Shown piece after piece: positions 43,273 through 52,097 of a stretch of DNA of 64,000 bases. Position 1 is the first letter of the stretch. The number at the start of each line of letters is the position of its first letter. This stretch comes from Pseudophaeobacter sp965641885 (GTDB lineage Bacteria; Pseudomonadota; Alphaproteobacteria; Rhodobacterales; Rhodobacteraceae), in assembly GCA_965641885.1 (NCBI GenBank), contig OZ282574.1, forward strand, positions 4,340,001-4,404,000. Direction: 5' to 3'. The notes beneath the pieces were generated by a model. The model saw nothing but the letters and a program-made list of their open reading frames with translations. It was not told the origin of the DNA and did no database searches. The position numbers were made by a program, and so were the translations under genes.

Positions 43273-44511
43273 ATGAGCGATCCAAACCCCCTTTTTAAGA
43301 AAGCCGCCCGCGCTGCCGAAGAGGCGATGCGCGATGTGTTTCCCGCAACGCCCCTGCAGCGCAATGTGCATCTGTCTGAGCGGTTTGAGGCTGATATCTA
43401 CCTCAAACGAGAGGATCTGAGCCCGGTACGGTCCTATAAAATCCGGGGTGCCTTTAATGCCATGCGCAAACAGCCCGGACAGGAGCTGTTTGTCTGCGCC
43501 TCGGCGGGAAATCACGCGCAGGGTGTGGCCTTTATGTGTAAACATATGGGGGTCAAAGGCGTGATCTTTATGCCGGTGACGACACCGCAGCAAAAGATCC
43601 AGAAAACCCGGATCTTTGGTGGCGAGAACATCGAGATCCATCTGACCGGTGACTACTTTGATGACACGCTGGCCGCGGCGCAGGACTGGTGCGCGCGCGA
43701 AGGCGGGCATTTCCTGTCGCCTTTTGATGATTGGGATGTGATCGAGGGACAAAGCTCTATTGCGGTCGAGATCGAAGCGCAGCTGGGGAGGGTGCCGGAC
43801 CATGTCATCCTGCCGGTGGGCGGTGGCGGTATGTCGGCGGGGGTCACCAGCTGGTTCGCGGGTGCGGTGCATTGTCTTTATGTGGAACCCGAAGGCGGCG
43901 CCTGCCTGCGCGCTGCCCTAAAGGCGGGCCGACCTGTATCGCTGGACAAGGTTGATACCTTTGTCGACGGTGCGGCTGTTGGTCGGCTGGGCGAGCGCCC
44001 TTTTGAGTTGCTGAAACATATTCCGCTGCCGGATGTCATCGCGCTGGCTGAGGATCGTGTTTGCGCCACAATGATCGAAATGCTGAATGTCGAGGGAATC
44101 GTTTTGGAACCTGCGGGCGCCCTGGCTGTTGAGGCGCTGGGCGATGTGCGCTCATGGATCCGCGGCAAGACGGTTGTCTGCGTCACATCCGGCGGAAATT
44201 TTGATTTTGAGCGCCTTCCAGAGGTTAAAGAACGGGCGCTGAGATATTCGGGCGTAAAAAAATATTTACTGTTACGTCTGCCGCAGCGCCCCGGTGCGCT
44301 GAAAGAGTTTCTTGGTATTCTGGGGCCTGAGGACGATATTGCCCGATTCGAATATCTGAAAAAGTCGGCGCGCAATTTTGGCTCTGTTCTGATCGGGATC
44401 GAGACCAAGCGGCCTGAGAATTTTTCGGATCTTTTTGCGCGGCTGGATGCAGCCGGGATGTCCTATGCGGACATAACAAATGATGAGACCCTGGCGCAGT
44501 TCCTCATCTGA
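43273..44511 (+). CDS. ilvA: threonine ammonia-lyase
   Basis: IlvA deaminates threonine to 2-oxobutyrate, the first step toward isoleucine. The 412-residue protein has the PLP lysine Lys56 in SYKIRGAFNA, SAGNHAQGVAF, the phosphate-binding PVGGGGMSAGV loop and SGGNFDFERLPE. The C-terminal 80 residues form one ACT-like regulatory domain (YLLLRLPQRPGALKEFL), so feedback control by isoleucine is plausible. The start is placed at the second methionine, 43273; the earlier one has no ribosome site. Confidence 0.94.
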   Translation: MSDPNPLFKKAARAAEEAMRDVFPATPLQRNVHLSERFEADIYLKREDLSPVRSYKIRGAFNAMRKQPGQELFVCASAGNHAQGVAFMCKHMGVKGVIFMPVTTPQQKIQKTRIFGGENIEIHLTGDYFDDTLAAAQDWCAREGGHFLSPFDDWDVIEGQSSIAVEIEAQLGRVPDHVILPVGGGGMSAGVTSWFAGAVHCLYVEPEGGACLRAALKAGRPVSLDKVDTFVDGAAVGRLGERPFELLKHIPLPDVIALAEDRVCATMIEMLNVEGIVLEPAGALAVEALGDVRSWIRGKTVVCVTSGGNFDFERLPEVKERALRYSGVKKYLLLRLPQRPGALKEFLGILGPEDDIARFEYLKKSARNFGSVLIGIETKRPENFSDLFARLDAAGMSYADITNDETLAQFLI

Positions 44512-44686
44512 CTCTTGCGGCGCAGGATATATCTGGAAGACGTCTGGTGCATCTGCCAATCAAGGCTGCGCAGGATTAGCACAGGCGCAGTGCGTTCTGC
44601 CTGGACCGCGCCTCAGGAGGGGAGGGCGTTTAAAATAAGGTATTGATAATAATATTGTTTGATCGACTTTCAGCGTATTTGGGGCA

Positions 44687-45010
44687 TCAGTCAAGGCTGG
44701 GGAGTTCTGCCAGAAAGGCTACTTTTGAGCTTTCGAACTGGTCCAGAATTTCCGGCACATTGACGTTTTCTGCCTGGCCTTCGGCTGATTTGCGTTCGCC
44801 AACAAGGCAGAGCTTTGAAAAATCATCAAAGCCCAGGTTCATGGCGCTGCCTTTCAGAAAGTGCAGGTCCTGCTCCAGTTGCCCGCAGTCACCAGACCGC
44901 AGTTTTACGATTACTTCTTCGACTTCTTCGAGGAAAAGATCTACGACTTCACCAAAATCCTCTGCGCCGATTTCATCTCTCAGCTCTTTTACCCGAGGCC
45001 AGTCTATCAT
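44687..45010 (-). CDS. Hpt domain phosphotransfer protein
   Basis: The 107-residue protein is a single histidine phosphotransfer domain, an all-helical bundle with the phosphoacceptor His50 in HFLKGSAMNLG. It has no kinase domain, so it must take phosphate from a separate kinase. The gene is divergent from a response regulator with a phosphatase output, which is the obvious candidate partner. ATG 45010 with AGGGA upstream is preferred to a GTG at 45034. The 175-base gap to ilvA holds no gene. Confidence 0.9.
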   Translation of the reverse strand: MIDWPRVKELRDEIGAEDFGEVVDLFLEEVEEVIVKLRSGDCGQLEQDLHFLKGSAMNLGFDDFSKLCLVGERKSAEGQAENVNVPEILDQFESSKVAFLAELPSLD

Positions 45011-45221
45011 TGCAGTGTCCCTATTTTCCGTCACTTAGAGACGTAGTCATAGTTTGAATGTAGTAAATTTATGGTAAAAAACAGGCGACAATACAATTTG
45101 TTACGTTCATATCCTTTTAAAGGTCTACCCTGATAGTGTCATTTGAAACGCGAGCATTAAGATTTTTAAAGAGGTGCCGAGGGTGCTGCCAGACAGTTCA
45201 CTGGACAATGAGGGACAGGCT

Positions 45222-46454
45222 ATGAGCGGGTCGATCAACCGGGTGTTGGTTGTTGACGACAGCCGGTTGCAGCGTCGTATCCTTGTCGCCTCTTTGCAAA
45301 AGTGGGGGTTTGACGTTGTTGAGGCGGACAGCGGCGAGACTGCCATGGAGATCTGCCGGCAGGAACCACCAGACCTTATTCTCAGCGACTGGATGATGCC
45401 CGGAATGAACGGGTTGGAATTTTGCCACGCCTTTCGTGAGCAATCCAAGGATAATTATGCCTATTTTATTCTTCTGACCTCCAAGAGCGAGAAGAACGAA
45501 GTTGCCGAAGGGCTTGATGCCGGCGCCGATGATTTCCTGACAAAGCCTGTGAGCTCGGACGAGCTGCGCGCGCGCATTTCTGCGGGCGAGCGTATCCTGC
45601 GGATGCAGCGGGAACTGTCTGAGAAGAACCGCATTGTTTCTGATACTCTGGACGAGTTGCAGAGCGTTTATGATGCCATCGACAAAGATCTCATTCAGGC
45701 CCGTAAAATACAGGAATCGCTGGTTCCTGAATTGTCCAAGGACTTTGGATCGTCCACTGTGAGCTTGCTGCTGAAACCCTGTGGCCACATCGGTGGCGAT
45801 CTGGTCGGGATGTTCAGCCCAGGCGTAAACCGGGTTGGCTTTTATTCGATTGATGTGTCCGGGCATGGCATTACCTCAGCGATGATGACTGCCCGGCTGG
45901 GCGGGTATCTGTCTTCCGCTTATTTTGATCAGAATGTCGGGATGGAGCAGCGCTTCAACCGTTTCTATGCACTGCGGCAACCGGAAGAGGTTGCCCGCAT
46001 GTTGAATGCCCGTTTGATCGCGGATACCGGCATCGAAGAATACTTCACAATGGCCTATTGCATCATTGATCTGCGCAGTGGTGTGTTGAAAATGGTGCAG
46101 GCCGGGCATCCGCATCCGTTGCTGCTGCGCCGGGATGGCAGTGTTGAGTTTCTGGGCAAAGGCGGCGTTCCGATCGGTCTGGTGCCTGATATTGGCTATA
46201 GCCAGGAAGAGGCGCTTCTCCAAAAAGGTGACCGGCTGTTGCTGTATTCCGATGGCTTCACCGAAGCACGGCTGGAAAATGGCGAGATGCTGGAGCCCGA
46301 GGGGCTGTTGAAACTTATTGCCAAGTGCGATTCGCGCCAAAGTGGCAAGGAATTCCTGGATGATCTGTACTGGAATCTCACACAGATCATGTCACAGGAG
46401 TATGGCTTGGAAGATGACGTCTCGGCGACCCTGTTCGAATATGAAGGTCCCTGA
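45222..46454 (+). CDS. response regulator with PP2C (SpoIIE-type) phosphatase output
   Basis: The 410-residue protein has a receiver domain in residues 5-125 with the acidic pair Asp12-Asp13, phosphoacceptor Asp56 in LILSDWMMPGMNG and a lysine in FLTKPV. A coiled-coil linker (about 130-165) leads to a SpoIIE/RsbU-type PP2C phosphatase: GGDLVGMF, IDVSGHG, YSDGFTEA and EDDVSATL give all metal-binding aspartates. Such proteins usually dephosphorylate anti-sigma-factor antagonists in partner-switching systems, but no antagonist or anti-sigma gene is next to it. A divergent Hpt gene shares its control region (45011-45221). Confidence 0.93.
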   Translation: MSGSINRVLVVDDSRLQRRILVASLQKWGFDVVEADSGETAMEICRQEPPDLILSDWMMPGMNGLEFCHAFREQSKDNYAYFILLTSKSEKNEVAEGLDAGADDFLTKPVSSDELRARISAGERILRMQRELSEKNRIVSDTLDELQSVYDAIDKDLIQARKIQESLVPELSKDFGSSTVSLLLKPCGHIGGDLVGMFSPGVNRVGFYSIDVSGHGITSAMMTARLGGYLSSAYFDQNVGMEQRFNRFYALRQPEEVARMLNARLIADTGIEEYFTMAYCIIDLRSGVLKMVQAGHPHPLLLRRDGSVEFLGKGGVPIGLVPDIGYSQEEALLQKGDRLLLYSDGFTEARLENGEMLEPEGLLKLIAKCDSRQSGKEFLDDLYWNLTQIMSQEYGLEDDVSATLFEYEGP

Positions 46455-46653
46455 AGAAAACCCTGCGATACCTGTGTGGATTGCGGTTTTTTAGCCTAGA
46501 GCGCGAGGCTCCCGCCAATCGTAAGATTATCAAAGATAATCCACTCTTGTTGGGCCCAGCAGCCCGCTAACGCGGCCTGCTGCAGCGCTCTTTTCCAAAA
46601 ATATTGAATACTGGGCAGCGCCGTTTTGCGCAGTTCTTGCTCTCTTGCGCTGC

Positions 46654-46677
46654 AGCACCATGCCCTGGCATGGTGCT
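46654..46677. repeat. perfect 11-base inverted repeat with two-base spacer
   Basis: AGCACCATGCC (46654-46664) is matched exactly by GGCATGGTGCT (46667-46677) with CT between. No T tract follows on either strand, so it is not a standard terminator. The gap 46455-46745 also holds GATTATC-AAA-GATAATC at 46525-46541 and no credible gene. Confidence 0.7.
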
Positions 46678-46745
46678 ACCCCCAACCCTGTTGACTGGCG
46701 ATAGCCTGTCAAAAAGGGCGGGAGCGGCTTGGTTCAGAATTTGAA

Positions 46746-47192
46746 TTACCTGGTCCTTGTAAATAGCCGCATTGCAAAGCTTCGGTCTCCTGGATTGCCA
46801 AGGCGCGTGATCGCAGCCTGATGGTCCAGCCATAGGGCCTGATGCCCCTGTTCGCCGGGTGGTCCTAGCCTGCGCAAGGGGCGCGCTACATATATATGAC
46901 AGAGTTTTTCTGCCCAGAGGTCGTATTCCGGCATAAAGGTGTAGCGTCGAAATGCACCCAATCGTTTTGGGGAGGCGATTGACCAGCCGGTTTCCTCGAG
47001 AACTTCGCGGTACAGCGCGGGCAGAGGGGATTCACCTGGGTCGATGCCGCCACCGGGCAGTTGAATGTCGGGGATAGGCTCCATTTGGCAGGTCAGTAAA
47101 AGCTGCCCGTTGCGTGGCAAAAGCGCATAGGCTCCAGGTCGCAGATGATAGGTCTGATCTCGCCGTGGTACGTCACCGAATCGTCTGATCAT
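46746..47192 (-). CDS. Nudix hydrolase
   Basis: The 148-residue protein has the Nudix box GGGIDPGESPLPALYREVLEE, continuing into TGW, which fits GX5EX7REUXEEXGU. Upstream of it are LRPGAYALLPRNGQLLLTCQ and QLPGGG. The substrate is not evident; the family includes ADP-ribose, dNTP and cap hydrolases. ATG 47192 is selected because GAGGG lies directly upstream and the box spacing is normal. It is divergent from hslO. Confidence 0.85.
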   Translation of the reverse strand: MIRRFGDVPRRDQTYHLRPGAYALLPRNGQLLLTCQMEPIPDIQLPGGGIDPGESPLPALYREVLEETGWSIASPKRLGAFRRYTFMPEYDLWAEKLCHIYVARPLRRLGPPGEQGHQALWLDHQAAITRLGNPGDRSFAMRLFTRTR

Positions 47193-47268
47193 ATTCGCCC
47201 TCTTCACTCTATTGTGGAAAACCCTATATAGGCTCGATATGCCAATCACCGGCGCTTAAGGAAACCCC

Positions 47269-48258
47269 ATGACTCTTGGATCAAAAATCGCATGGGACGA
47301 TACAGTCCTGCCCTTTCAGCTTGATGCTTCAGATATGCGTGGCCGCGTTGTGCGGCTTGATACGGCGCTTGATGGCATCTTGAAGCAGCATAACTACCCC
47401 CCCCAGGTCGAAGCCCTTGTGGCCGAGATGGCGCTGCTGACCGCCCTGATCGGGCAGACAATCAAGCTGCGCTGGAAGCTGTCGCTGCAGGTGCAATCCA
47501 AAGGCCCGGTGCGGATGATTGCAACCGATTATTATGCGCCACAACGCGAGGGCGATCCGGCCCGAATTCGTGCCTATGCCAGCTATGATGCCGACCGGCT
47601 GACCGATGCTGCCCCCTTTGATCAGGTGGGTGAGGGTTATTTTGCTGTGATGATCGACCAGGGTGAAGGCAACACCCCCTATCAGGGCATCACGGCTCTG
47701 GATGGTGCCTCGCTTGCGGCCTGTGCGGGGGCCTATTTTGCCCAGTCCGAGCAGCTGCCGACGACCTTTAGCCTGACCTTTGGTAAATCTTCCAGCCCAG
47801 GCGTGGCCGAGCACTGGCGGGCCGGCGGCGTGATGTTGCAGCATATGCCCAAGGCCTCGCCCTTTGTCGCGGCTGGCACTGAGGGGACCGGGGCGTCCTT
47901 GCGGCCAGCGGATCTGGTTGAAGGCGAAGCCGAAGAAAACTGGAACCGCGTCAATATGCTGTTGAACACTGTTGATGAGCTCGAGCTGATCGGCCCCCTG
48001 GTCACACCGACCGACCTGCTGCTGCGCCTGTTCCATGAAGAAGCGCCAAGAGTGTACGATTCACAAGCGGTTCATTTTGGCTGCACCTGTTCCGAAGACC
48101 GTGTGCGCCAGAGCCTGTCGATCTATTCCGCCAAGGATATCGCAACAATGACCACAGAGGATGGCCGCGTTACCGCCGATTGTCAGTTCTGCAGCGCGCA
48201 TTACGATCTGGACCCAAAAACTGTTGGCTTTGAAGCGGAAACCGCATCTGGTGAGTGA
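47269..48258 (+). CDS. hslO: Hsp33 redox-regulated chaperone
   Basis: Hsp33 is activated by oxidation and heat and holds unfolding proteins. The 329-residue protein has the N-terminal Hsp33 fold with AEMALLTALIGQTIKLRWKL, and the C-terminal zinc switch with CTC at about residues 272-274 and CQFC at about 305-308, so all four cysteines are present. It overlaps the following CoA pyrophosphatase by eight bases. Together with MsrA and HslVU it adds to the protein-damage theme of the window. Confidence 0.95.
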   Translation: MTLGSKIAWDDTVLPFQLDASDMRGRVVRLDTALDGILKQHNYPPQVEALVAEMALLTALIGQTIKLRWKLSLQVQSKGPVRMIATDYYAPQREGDPARIRAYASYDADRLTDAAPFDQVGEGYFAVMIDQGEGNTPYQGITALDGASLAACAGAYFAQSEQLPTTFSLTFGKSSSPGVAEHWRAGGVMLQHMPKASPFVAAGTEGTGASLRPADLVEGEAEENWNRVNMLLNTVDELELIGPLVTPTDLLLRLFHEEAPRVYDSQAVHFGCTCSEDRVRQSLSIYSAKDIATMTTEDGRVTADCQFCSAHYDLDPKTVGFEAETASGE

Positions 48259-48859
48259 TCTGCGGCAGAGATTGCAGGCCGCCCTTGCAGGTCAGGGGCC
48301 GGATCAGGGACAGGGGTCTTCGGATTTTGATCTCAACCCTGATCTTGCCGTGCCGGGCGGGCGCAAGCTGCGTCCTGCCGGTGTTTTGGTGGCCATTTCC
48401 CTGGTTGGCTCTGAACCCCGGGTCATCCTGACAAAGCGCTCCTCGGCGCTGAAACATCACCCCGGCCAGATCGCCCTTCCCGGTGGCAAGGTGGATGAGA
48501 GCGACGCCGATGTTACCGAGGCTGCCCTGCGCGAGGCCTGGGAAGAAATTGGTCTGCCAAAAGACCTCCCCGAGGTCGTTGGCTTGCTGCCGAGCCACGA
48601 GACCGTGACCAGCTTTCAGGTCACCCCGGTGGTGGCTTTGCTGCACGAAGGATTTGAGCTGCGCCCCGAGGCGGGTGAGGTTGCCGAGGTGTTTTCTGTT
48701 CCGTTTGACCATTTGATGGACCCGGCGAACTACATCATCGCGTCACGCAACTGGCGCGGCACCCGGAGGCAGTATTACACTGTGCCCTTTGGTCCCTACT
48801 ATATTTGGGGTGCAACGGCACGCATGCTGCGCGCGCTTGCCGGAGCCATGGAGCGCTAA
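48251..48859 (+). CDS. CoA pyrophosphatase (Nudix)
   Basis: The 202-residue protein has the Nudix box within LPGGKVDESDADVTEAAL followed by REAWEEIG, preceded by the NUDIX/UPF0035-type block ILTKRSSALKHHPGQIALPGG that marks CoA-specific members, which split CoA to 4'-phosphopantetheine and 3',5'-ADP. GTG 48251 is the start, overlapping hslO; longer readings would run deep into hslO. The stop TAA is followed at once by the CCA-adding enzyme gene. Confidence 0.88.
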   Translation: MSDLRQRLQAALAGQGPDQGQGSSDFDLNPDLAVPGGRKLRPAGVLVAISLVGSEPRVILTKRSSALKHHPGQIALPGGKVDESDADVTEAALREAWEEIGLPKDLPEVVGLLPSHETVTSFQVTPVVALLHEGFELRPEAGEVAEVFSVPFDHLMDPANYIIASRNWRGTRRQYYTVPFGPYYIWGATARMLRALAGAMER

Positions 48860-48873
48860 TGGGGGGTAATGTC

Positions 48874-50028
48874 ATGGACCTTGCGACTCAGGACTGGTTG
48901 ATTGAGCCGTCCACGCAAAGCGTCTGTGCCGCGCTGGTTGCGCGCGGGGCTGAGGCCTATTTTGTCGGGGGCTGTGTGCGCAATGCCCTGATGGGTGTAC
49001 CGGTTTCAGATATAGATATTGCCACCAATGCCCGCCCCGATGAGGTGTTGGTACTGGCAAAATCTGCGGGCATTAAAGCGATCCCAACCGGCATTGATCA
49101 TGGCACCGTGACGCTGGTGAAGGCGCATATTCCACATGAGGTGACCACGTTTCGCAAGGATGTAGCCACCGATGGCCGCCGCGCCGTTGTCGCCTTCTCA
49201 ACGGATATCGCCGAGGACGCGTCCCGGCGGGATTTCACCATGAACGCGATTTATGCGCGTCCCGATGGCAGTATCGTGGATCCTCTGGGCGGCATGGCGG
49301 ATCTGGCGGCCCGGCGGGTGCGCTTTATCGGCAGTGCTGAGAATCGCATTTGCGAAGACTATTTGCGGACCTTGCGCTACTTCCGGTTTCACGCCTGGTA
49401 CGGCGATAAGGACGCCGGATTCGACCCCGATGCGCTGGCAGCGATTGCCGCCAATCTCGAGGGGCTGGCACAGCTGTCGAAAGAACGGGTGACAGCTGAG
49501 GTGTTAAAGCTGCTGTCGGCCCCGGATCCCGCCCCAGCGGTTGCCGTGATGCGCCAGACGGGTGTTTTGGGGCAGATCCTTCCCGGTGCAAATGACCGTG
49601 CCTTAGCGCCGTTGGTCCATTTGGAGGCTGCGGCGAAACCTGATCCGATCCTGCGTCTTGCCGCGCTGGGTGGCTCAGAACTGAAGGCGTGTTTGCGACT
49701 GAGCAAGGCTGCGGCACGCAGACTGCAGGCCCTGCGAGATGCGGCGAGCGGGCCCACCCCTGTGGCAGAGCTTGCCTACCGGTTGGGTTTGGACATGGCC
49801 CGTAGTGCTGCCCTGCTGCGTGCCGCCCTGTTGGAACAGCCTGTTTCGCCCGAATTAGAGACTGAACTGCAGCGGGGATCAGGGGCCACTTTTCCGGTCA
49901 CTGCTGCCGCTCTGATGCCAGATCTTGCGGGGGCGGCGCTGGGCGCTAGCCTGAAACAGCTGGAGCGCGCCTGGATTGAGTCGGGGTTTAACCTGAGCTG
50001 CGCGCAGCTTTTGCGCCTGCTGAAATAG
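48874..50028 (+). CDS. cca: CCA tRNA nucleotidyltransferase
   Basis: This enzyme adds or repairs the CCA end of tRNA. The 384-residue protein has the class II nucleotidyltransferase core: YFVGGCVRNALMGVPVSDIDIAT with the catalytic DxD pair near residue 45, RRDFTMNAIY, and EDYLRTLRYFRFHA for base recognition. GGGGGGT seven bases upstream supports ATG 48874. It belongs to the hslO-CoA pyrophosphatase run, and is followed by a 230-base control region before the ABC genes. Confidence 0.93.
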   Translation: MDLATQDWLIEPSTQSVCAALVARGAEAYFVGGCVRNALMGVPVSDIDIATNARPDEVLVLAKSAGIKAIPTGIDHGTVTLVKAHIPHEVTTFRKDVATDGRRAVVAFSTDIAEDASRRDFTMNAIYARPDGSIVDPLGGMADLAARRVRFIGSAENRICEDYLRTLRYFRFHAWYGDKDAGFDPDALAAIAANLEGLAQLSKERVTAEVLKLLSAPDPAPAVAVMRQTGVLGQILPGANDRALAPLVHLEAAAKPDPILRLAALGGSELKACLRLSKAAARRLQALRDAASGPTPVAELAYRLGLDMARSAALLRAALLEQPVSPELETELQRGSGATFPVTAAALMPDLAGAALGASLKQLERAWIESGFNLSCAQLLRLLK

Positions 50029-50039
50029 CACCAGCCGTC

Positions 50040-50067
50040 TTGAAACTTGGCTGCTGTGCTGTAATCA
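50040..50067 (+). promoter_or_regulatory. candidate promoter for the ABC exporter leader
   Basis: TTGAAA at 50040-50045 and TAATCA at 50062-50067 are 16 bases apart. A start near 50074 would give a leader of about 185 bases before the first ABC gene, including the small ORF and hairpins described below. The match was made by eye. Confidence 0.4.
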
Positions 50068-50102
50068 TAGGGTGACAGGCCGCAGCATCTGTGGCTATTT
50101 CT

Positions 50103-50200
50103 GCTATAGCCAAAACACTCATGCCGAAAGGATTGCGAATGTACTACGGGATCTGGTTTAGCTAAAGCCATATCGCCCGTTTTGACGGGGGCTATGGCTT
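50103..50200 (+). promoter_or_regulatory. structured leader with competing hairpins upstream of the ABC exporter
   Basis: A hairpin pairs 50165-50172 with 50193-50200 (core AGCCATA/TATGGCT) and continues with CCCG/CGGG around a six-base loop. An upstream element GCTATAGCC at 50103-50111 can pair with GGCTATGGC at 50190-50198, so the two foldings exclude each other. The tiny ORF at 50139 ends exactly where the left arm begins. This is the layout of a translation-controlled attenuator, but no T tract follows, so a standard terminator is not formed. Confidence 0.45.
50139..50165 (+). CDS. putative leader peptide of eight residues
   Basis: ATG TAC TAC GGG ATC TGG TTT AGC TAA encodes MYYGIWFS. 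AAGGA lies six bases before the ATG, an ideal distance. Four of eight residues are aromatic. It stands about 95 bases before a two-subunit ABC exporter and ends at the base of a hairpin. Expression is not shown by the sequence. Confidence 0.4.
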   Translation: MYYGIWFS

Positions 50201-50258
50201 CGCCCTTTGTCTGCATTTCTGCTTTCCCTATTTGCTCAAATATCTGGAGCACCCTGAC

Positions 50259-52097
50259 ATGTTTCGTTTTTTTGAAAACCTCATTGACCCCTATTGCGAC
50301 TACGCTGAGACGGACACACCGCCGACGCGGCTCTGGCCCTTTCTAAAGGCTTACTCGACGCCCTTTAAGGCCGTTTTTTTCTTGACAGCCTGTATGTCCG
50401 TGGTGGTCGCCGCGATTGAAATCGGGCTGATTTACTACATGGGGCGGGTGGTCGATCTGCTGTCTGGTACGCCAGAGCAGGTCTGGCAGGACCACGGTAC
50501 CGAGTTGATCCTGGTGGCGCTGTTTATCCTTTTGCTGCGGCCCTTGCTGCAACTTGGCGATGTGCTGTTGCTGAACAACGCGATTTTGCCGAACTTTGGC
50601 ACCCTGATCCGCTGGCGGGCCCATCGCCACGTGCTGCGTCAGTCGGTGTCCTGGTTCGAGAACGATTTTGCCGGCCGGATCGCCAATCGTATCATGCAGA
50701 CACCGCCCGCAGCCGGCGAGGTGGTGTTTCAGGTGTTTGATGCCATTACCTTTTCGCTGGCCTATCTGATTGGCGCGGCGGTGCTGCTGACAGTGGCGGA
50801 TCCGCGCTTGATGCTGCCGCTGCTGATCTGGTTTGTGCTCTATGGGTTTCTGGTGCGCTGGACGATTCGCCGTGTTGGCCCTGCCAGTAAGGCCGCCTCG
50901 GATGCGCGCTCTACCGTAACGGGGCGGGTTGTTGACAGCTATTCCAACATTCATTCGGTCAAGATGTTTGCCCATGACACGCGTGAGCTCAGCTATGCCA
51001 AAGACGCCATCGAGAAGACGCGGACAACCTTTCAGGCTGAGATGCGCATTTTCACCGTGATGGATGCGGTTTTGGTCTCGTTGAACGGGTTGTTGATCGT
51101 CGGCGTGGTTGGCTGGGCGCTGCACCTGTGGATGATTGGGTCTGCTTCGGCTGGGGTGGTGGCGGCTGCCACGGCGCTGACGCTGCGACTGAATGCCATG
51201 ACCGGCTGGATCATGTGGGCGTTGACCTCGTTCTTTCGCCAGCTTGGCGTGGTGGCCGAGGGGATGGAGACCATTGCGCAGCCCATCGACCTTGTTGATG
51301 CCGCCAATGCCAAACCGCTACGGCTGACCCAAGGCGAGGTGACGCTGCAAAATCTGTCGCATCACTATGGGCGTGAAACCGGTGGGCTGGAGCGGCTGAA
51401 CCTCAGCATCAAACCCGGCGAAAAGATTGGTCTTGTTGGGCGGTCGGGCGCGGGGAAATCCACTTTGGTCAAACTCTTGTTGCGGTTTTATGACCCGGAC
51501 TCTGGTCAGATCCTGATCGACGGTCAGGACATCTCGCAGGTGACGCAGGACAGCCTGCGCAGCAATATCGGCATGGTGCAGCAGGACAGTTCCCTGTTGC
51601 ATCGCTCCGTGCGCGACAATCTGCTTTATGCCGCACCCGGTGCCAGTGAGGCGCAGGTCATTGACGCTGCAAAACAGGCCCAGGCGCATGAGTTCATTCT
51701 GGATCTTGAAGATCCGCAGGGCCGGCGTGGCTATGAGGCCCATGTTGGCGAACGGGGTGTGAAACTGTCTGGCGGTCAGCGCCAGCGAATTACCCTGGCG
51801 CGGGTGATCCTGAAAGACGCGCCAATCCTGCTGCTGGACGAGGCCACCTCGGCGCTGGATTCCGAGGTTGAGGCCGCCATTCAGGAAACCCTATATGGCA
51901 TGATGCAGGGCAAGACGGTGATCGCAATTGCACATCGGTTGTCCACCATCGCACAAATGGATCGCATTTTGGTACTGGATCAGGGCGGCATCGCCGAGCA
52001 GGGTCGCCACGAGGAGCTTTTACAGGCAGGTGGTCTATATGCGCAGTTCTGGGCGCGTCAGTCGGGCGGATTTTTGAATATCGAGGCAGCAGAATGA
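50259..52097 (+). CDS. ABC exporter, permease-ATPase half-transporter (first subunit)
   Basis: The 612-residue protein is a type IV ABC half-exporter: six membrane helices in about residues 40-330, then an ATPase with Walker A GRSGAGKST, the Q-loop, signature LSGGQRQR and Walker B ILLLDEATSALD with the catalytic glutamate. Its partner overlaps it by ATGA, and the two share blocks such as DGQDISQVTQD and GGLYAQFWARQSGGF, so they arose by duplication and should form a heterodimer. The substrate is unknown; multidrug or lipid export are common for the family. ATG 50259 follows GGAG. Confidence 0.93.
   Translation: MFRFFENLIDPYCDYAETDTPPTRLWPFLKAYSTPFKAVFFLTACMSVVVAAIEIGLIYYMGRVVDLLSGTPEQVWQDHGTELILVALFILLLRPLLQLGDVLLLNNAILPNFGTLIRWRAHRHVLRQSVSWFENDFAGRIANRIMQTPPAAGEVVFQVFDAITFSLAYLIGAAVLLTVADPRLMLPLLIWFVLYGFLVRWTIRRVGPASKAASDARSTVTGRVVDSYSNIHSVKMFAHDTRELSYAKDAIEKTRTTFQAEMRIFTVMDAVLVSLNGLLIVGVVGWALHLWMIGSASAGVVAAATALTLRLNAMTGWIMWALTSFFRQLGVVAEGMETIAQPIDLVDAANAKPLRLTQGEVTLQNLSHHYGRETGGLERLNLSIKPGEKIGLVGRSGAGKSTLVKLLLRFYDPDSGQILIDGQDISQVTQDSLRSNIGMVQQDSSLLHRSVRDNLLYAAPGASEAQVIDAAKQAQAHEFILDLEDPQGRRGYEAHVGERGVKLSGGQRQRITLARVILKDAPILLLDEATSALDSEVEAAIQETLYGMMQGKTVIAIAHRLSTIAQMDRILVLDQGGIAEQGRHEELLQAGGLYAQFWARQSGGFLNIEAAE

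Noticed and set aside
44512..44686. AT-rich stretch with TAATAATATT near 44647 as a second origin or promoter.
   Set aside because: It is short, has no DnaA-box-like nonamers, and lies between the ends of two converging genes.
46530..46833. Short minus-strand frames in the gap between the phosphatase gene and the Nudix gene.
   Set aside because: They have no ribosome site or family pattern and partly overlap the Nudix gene.
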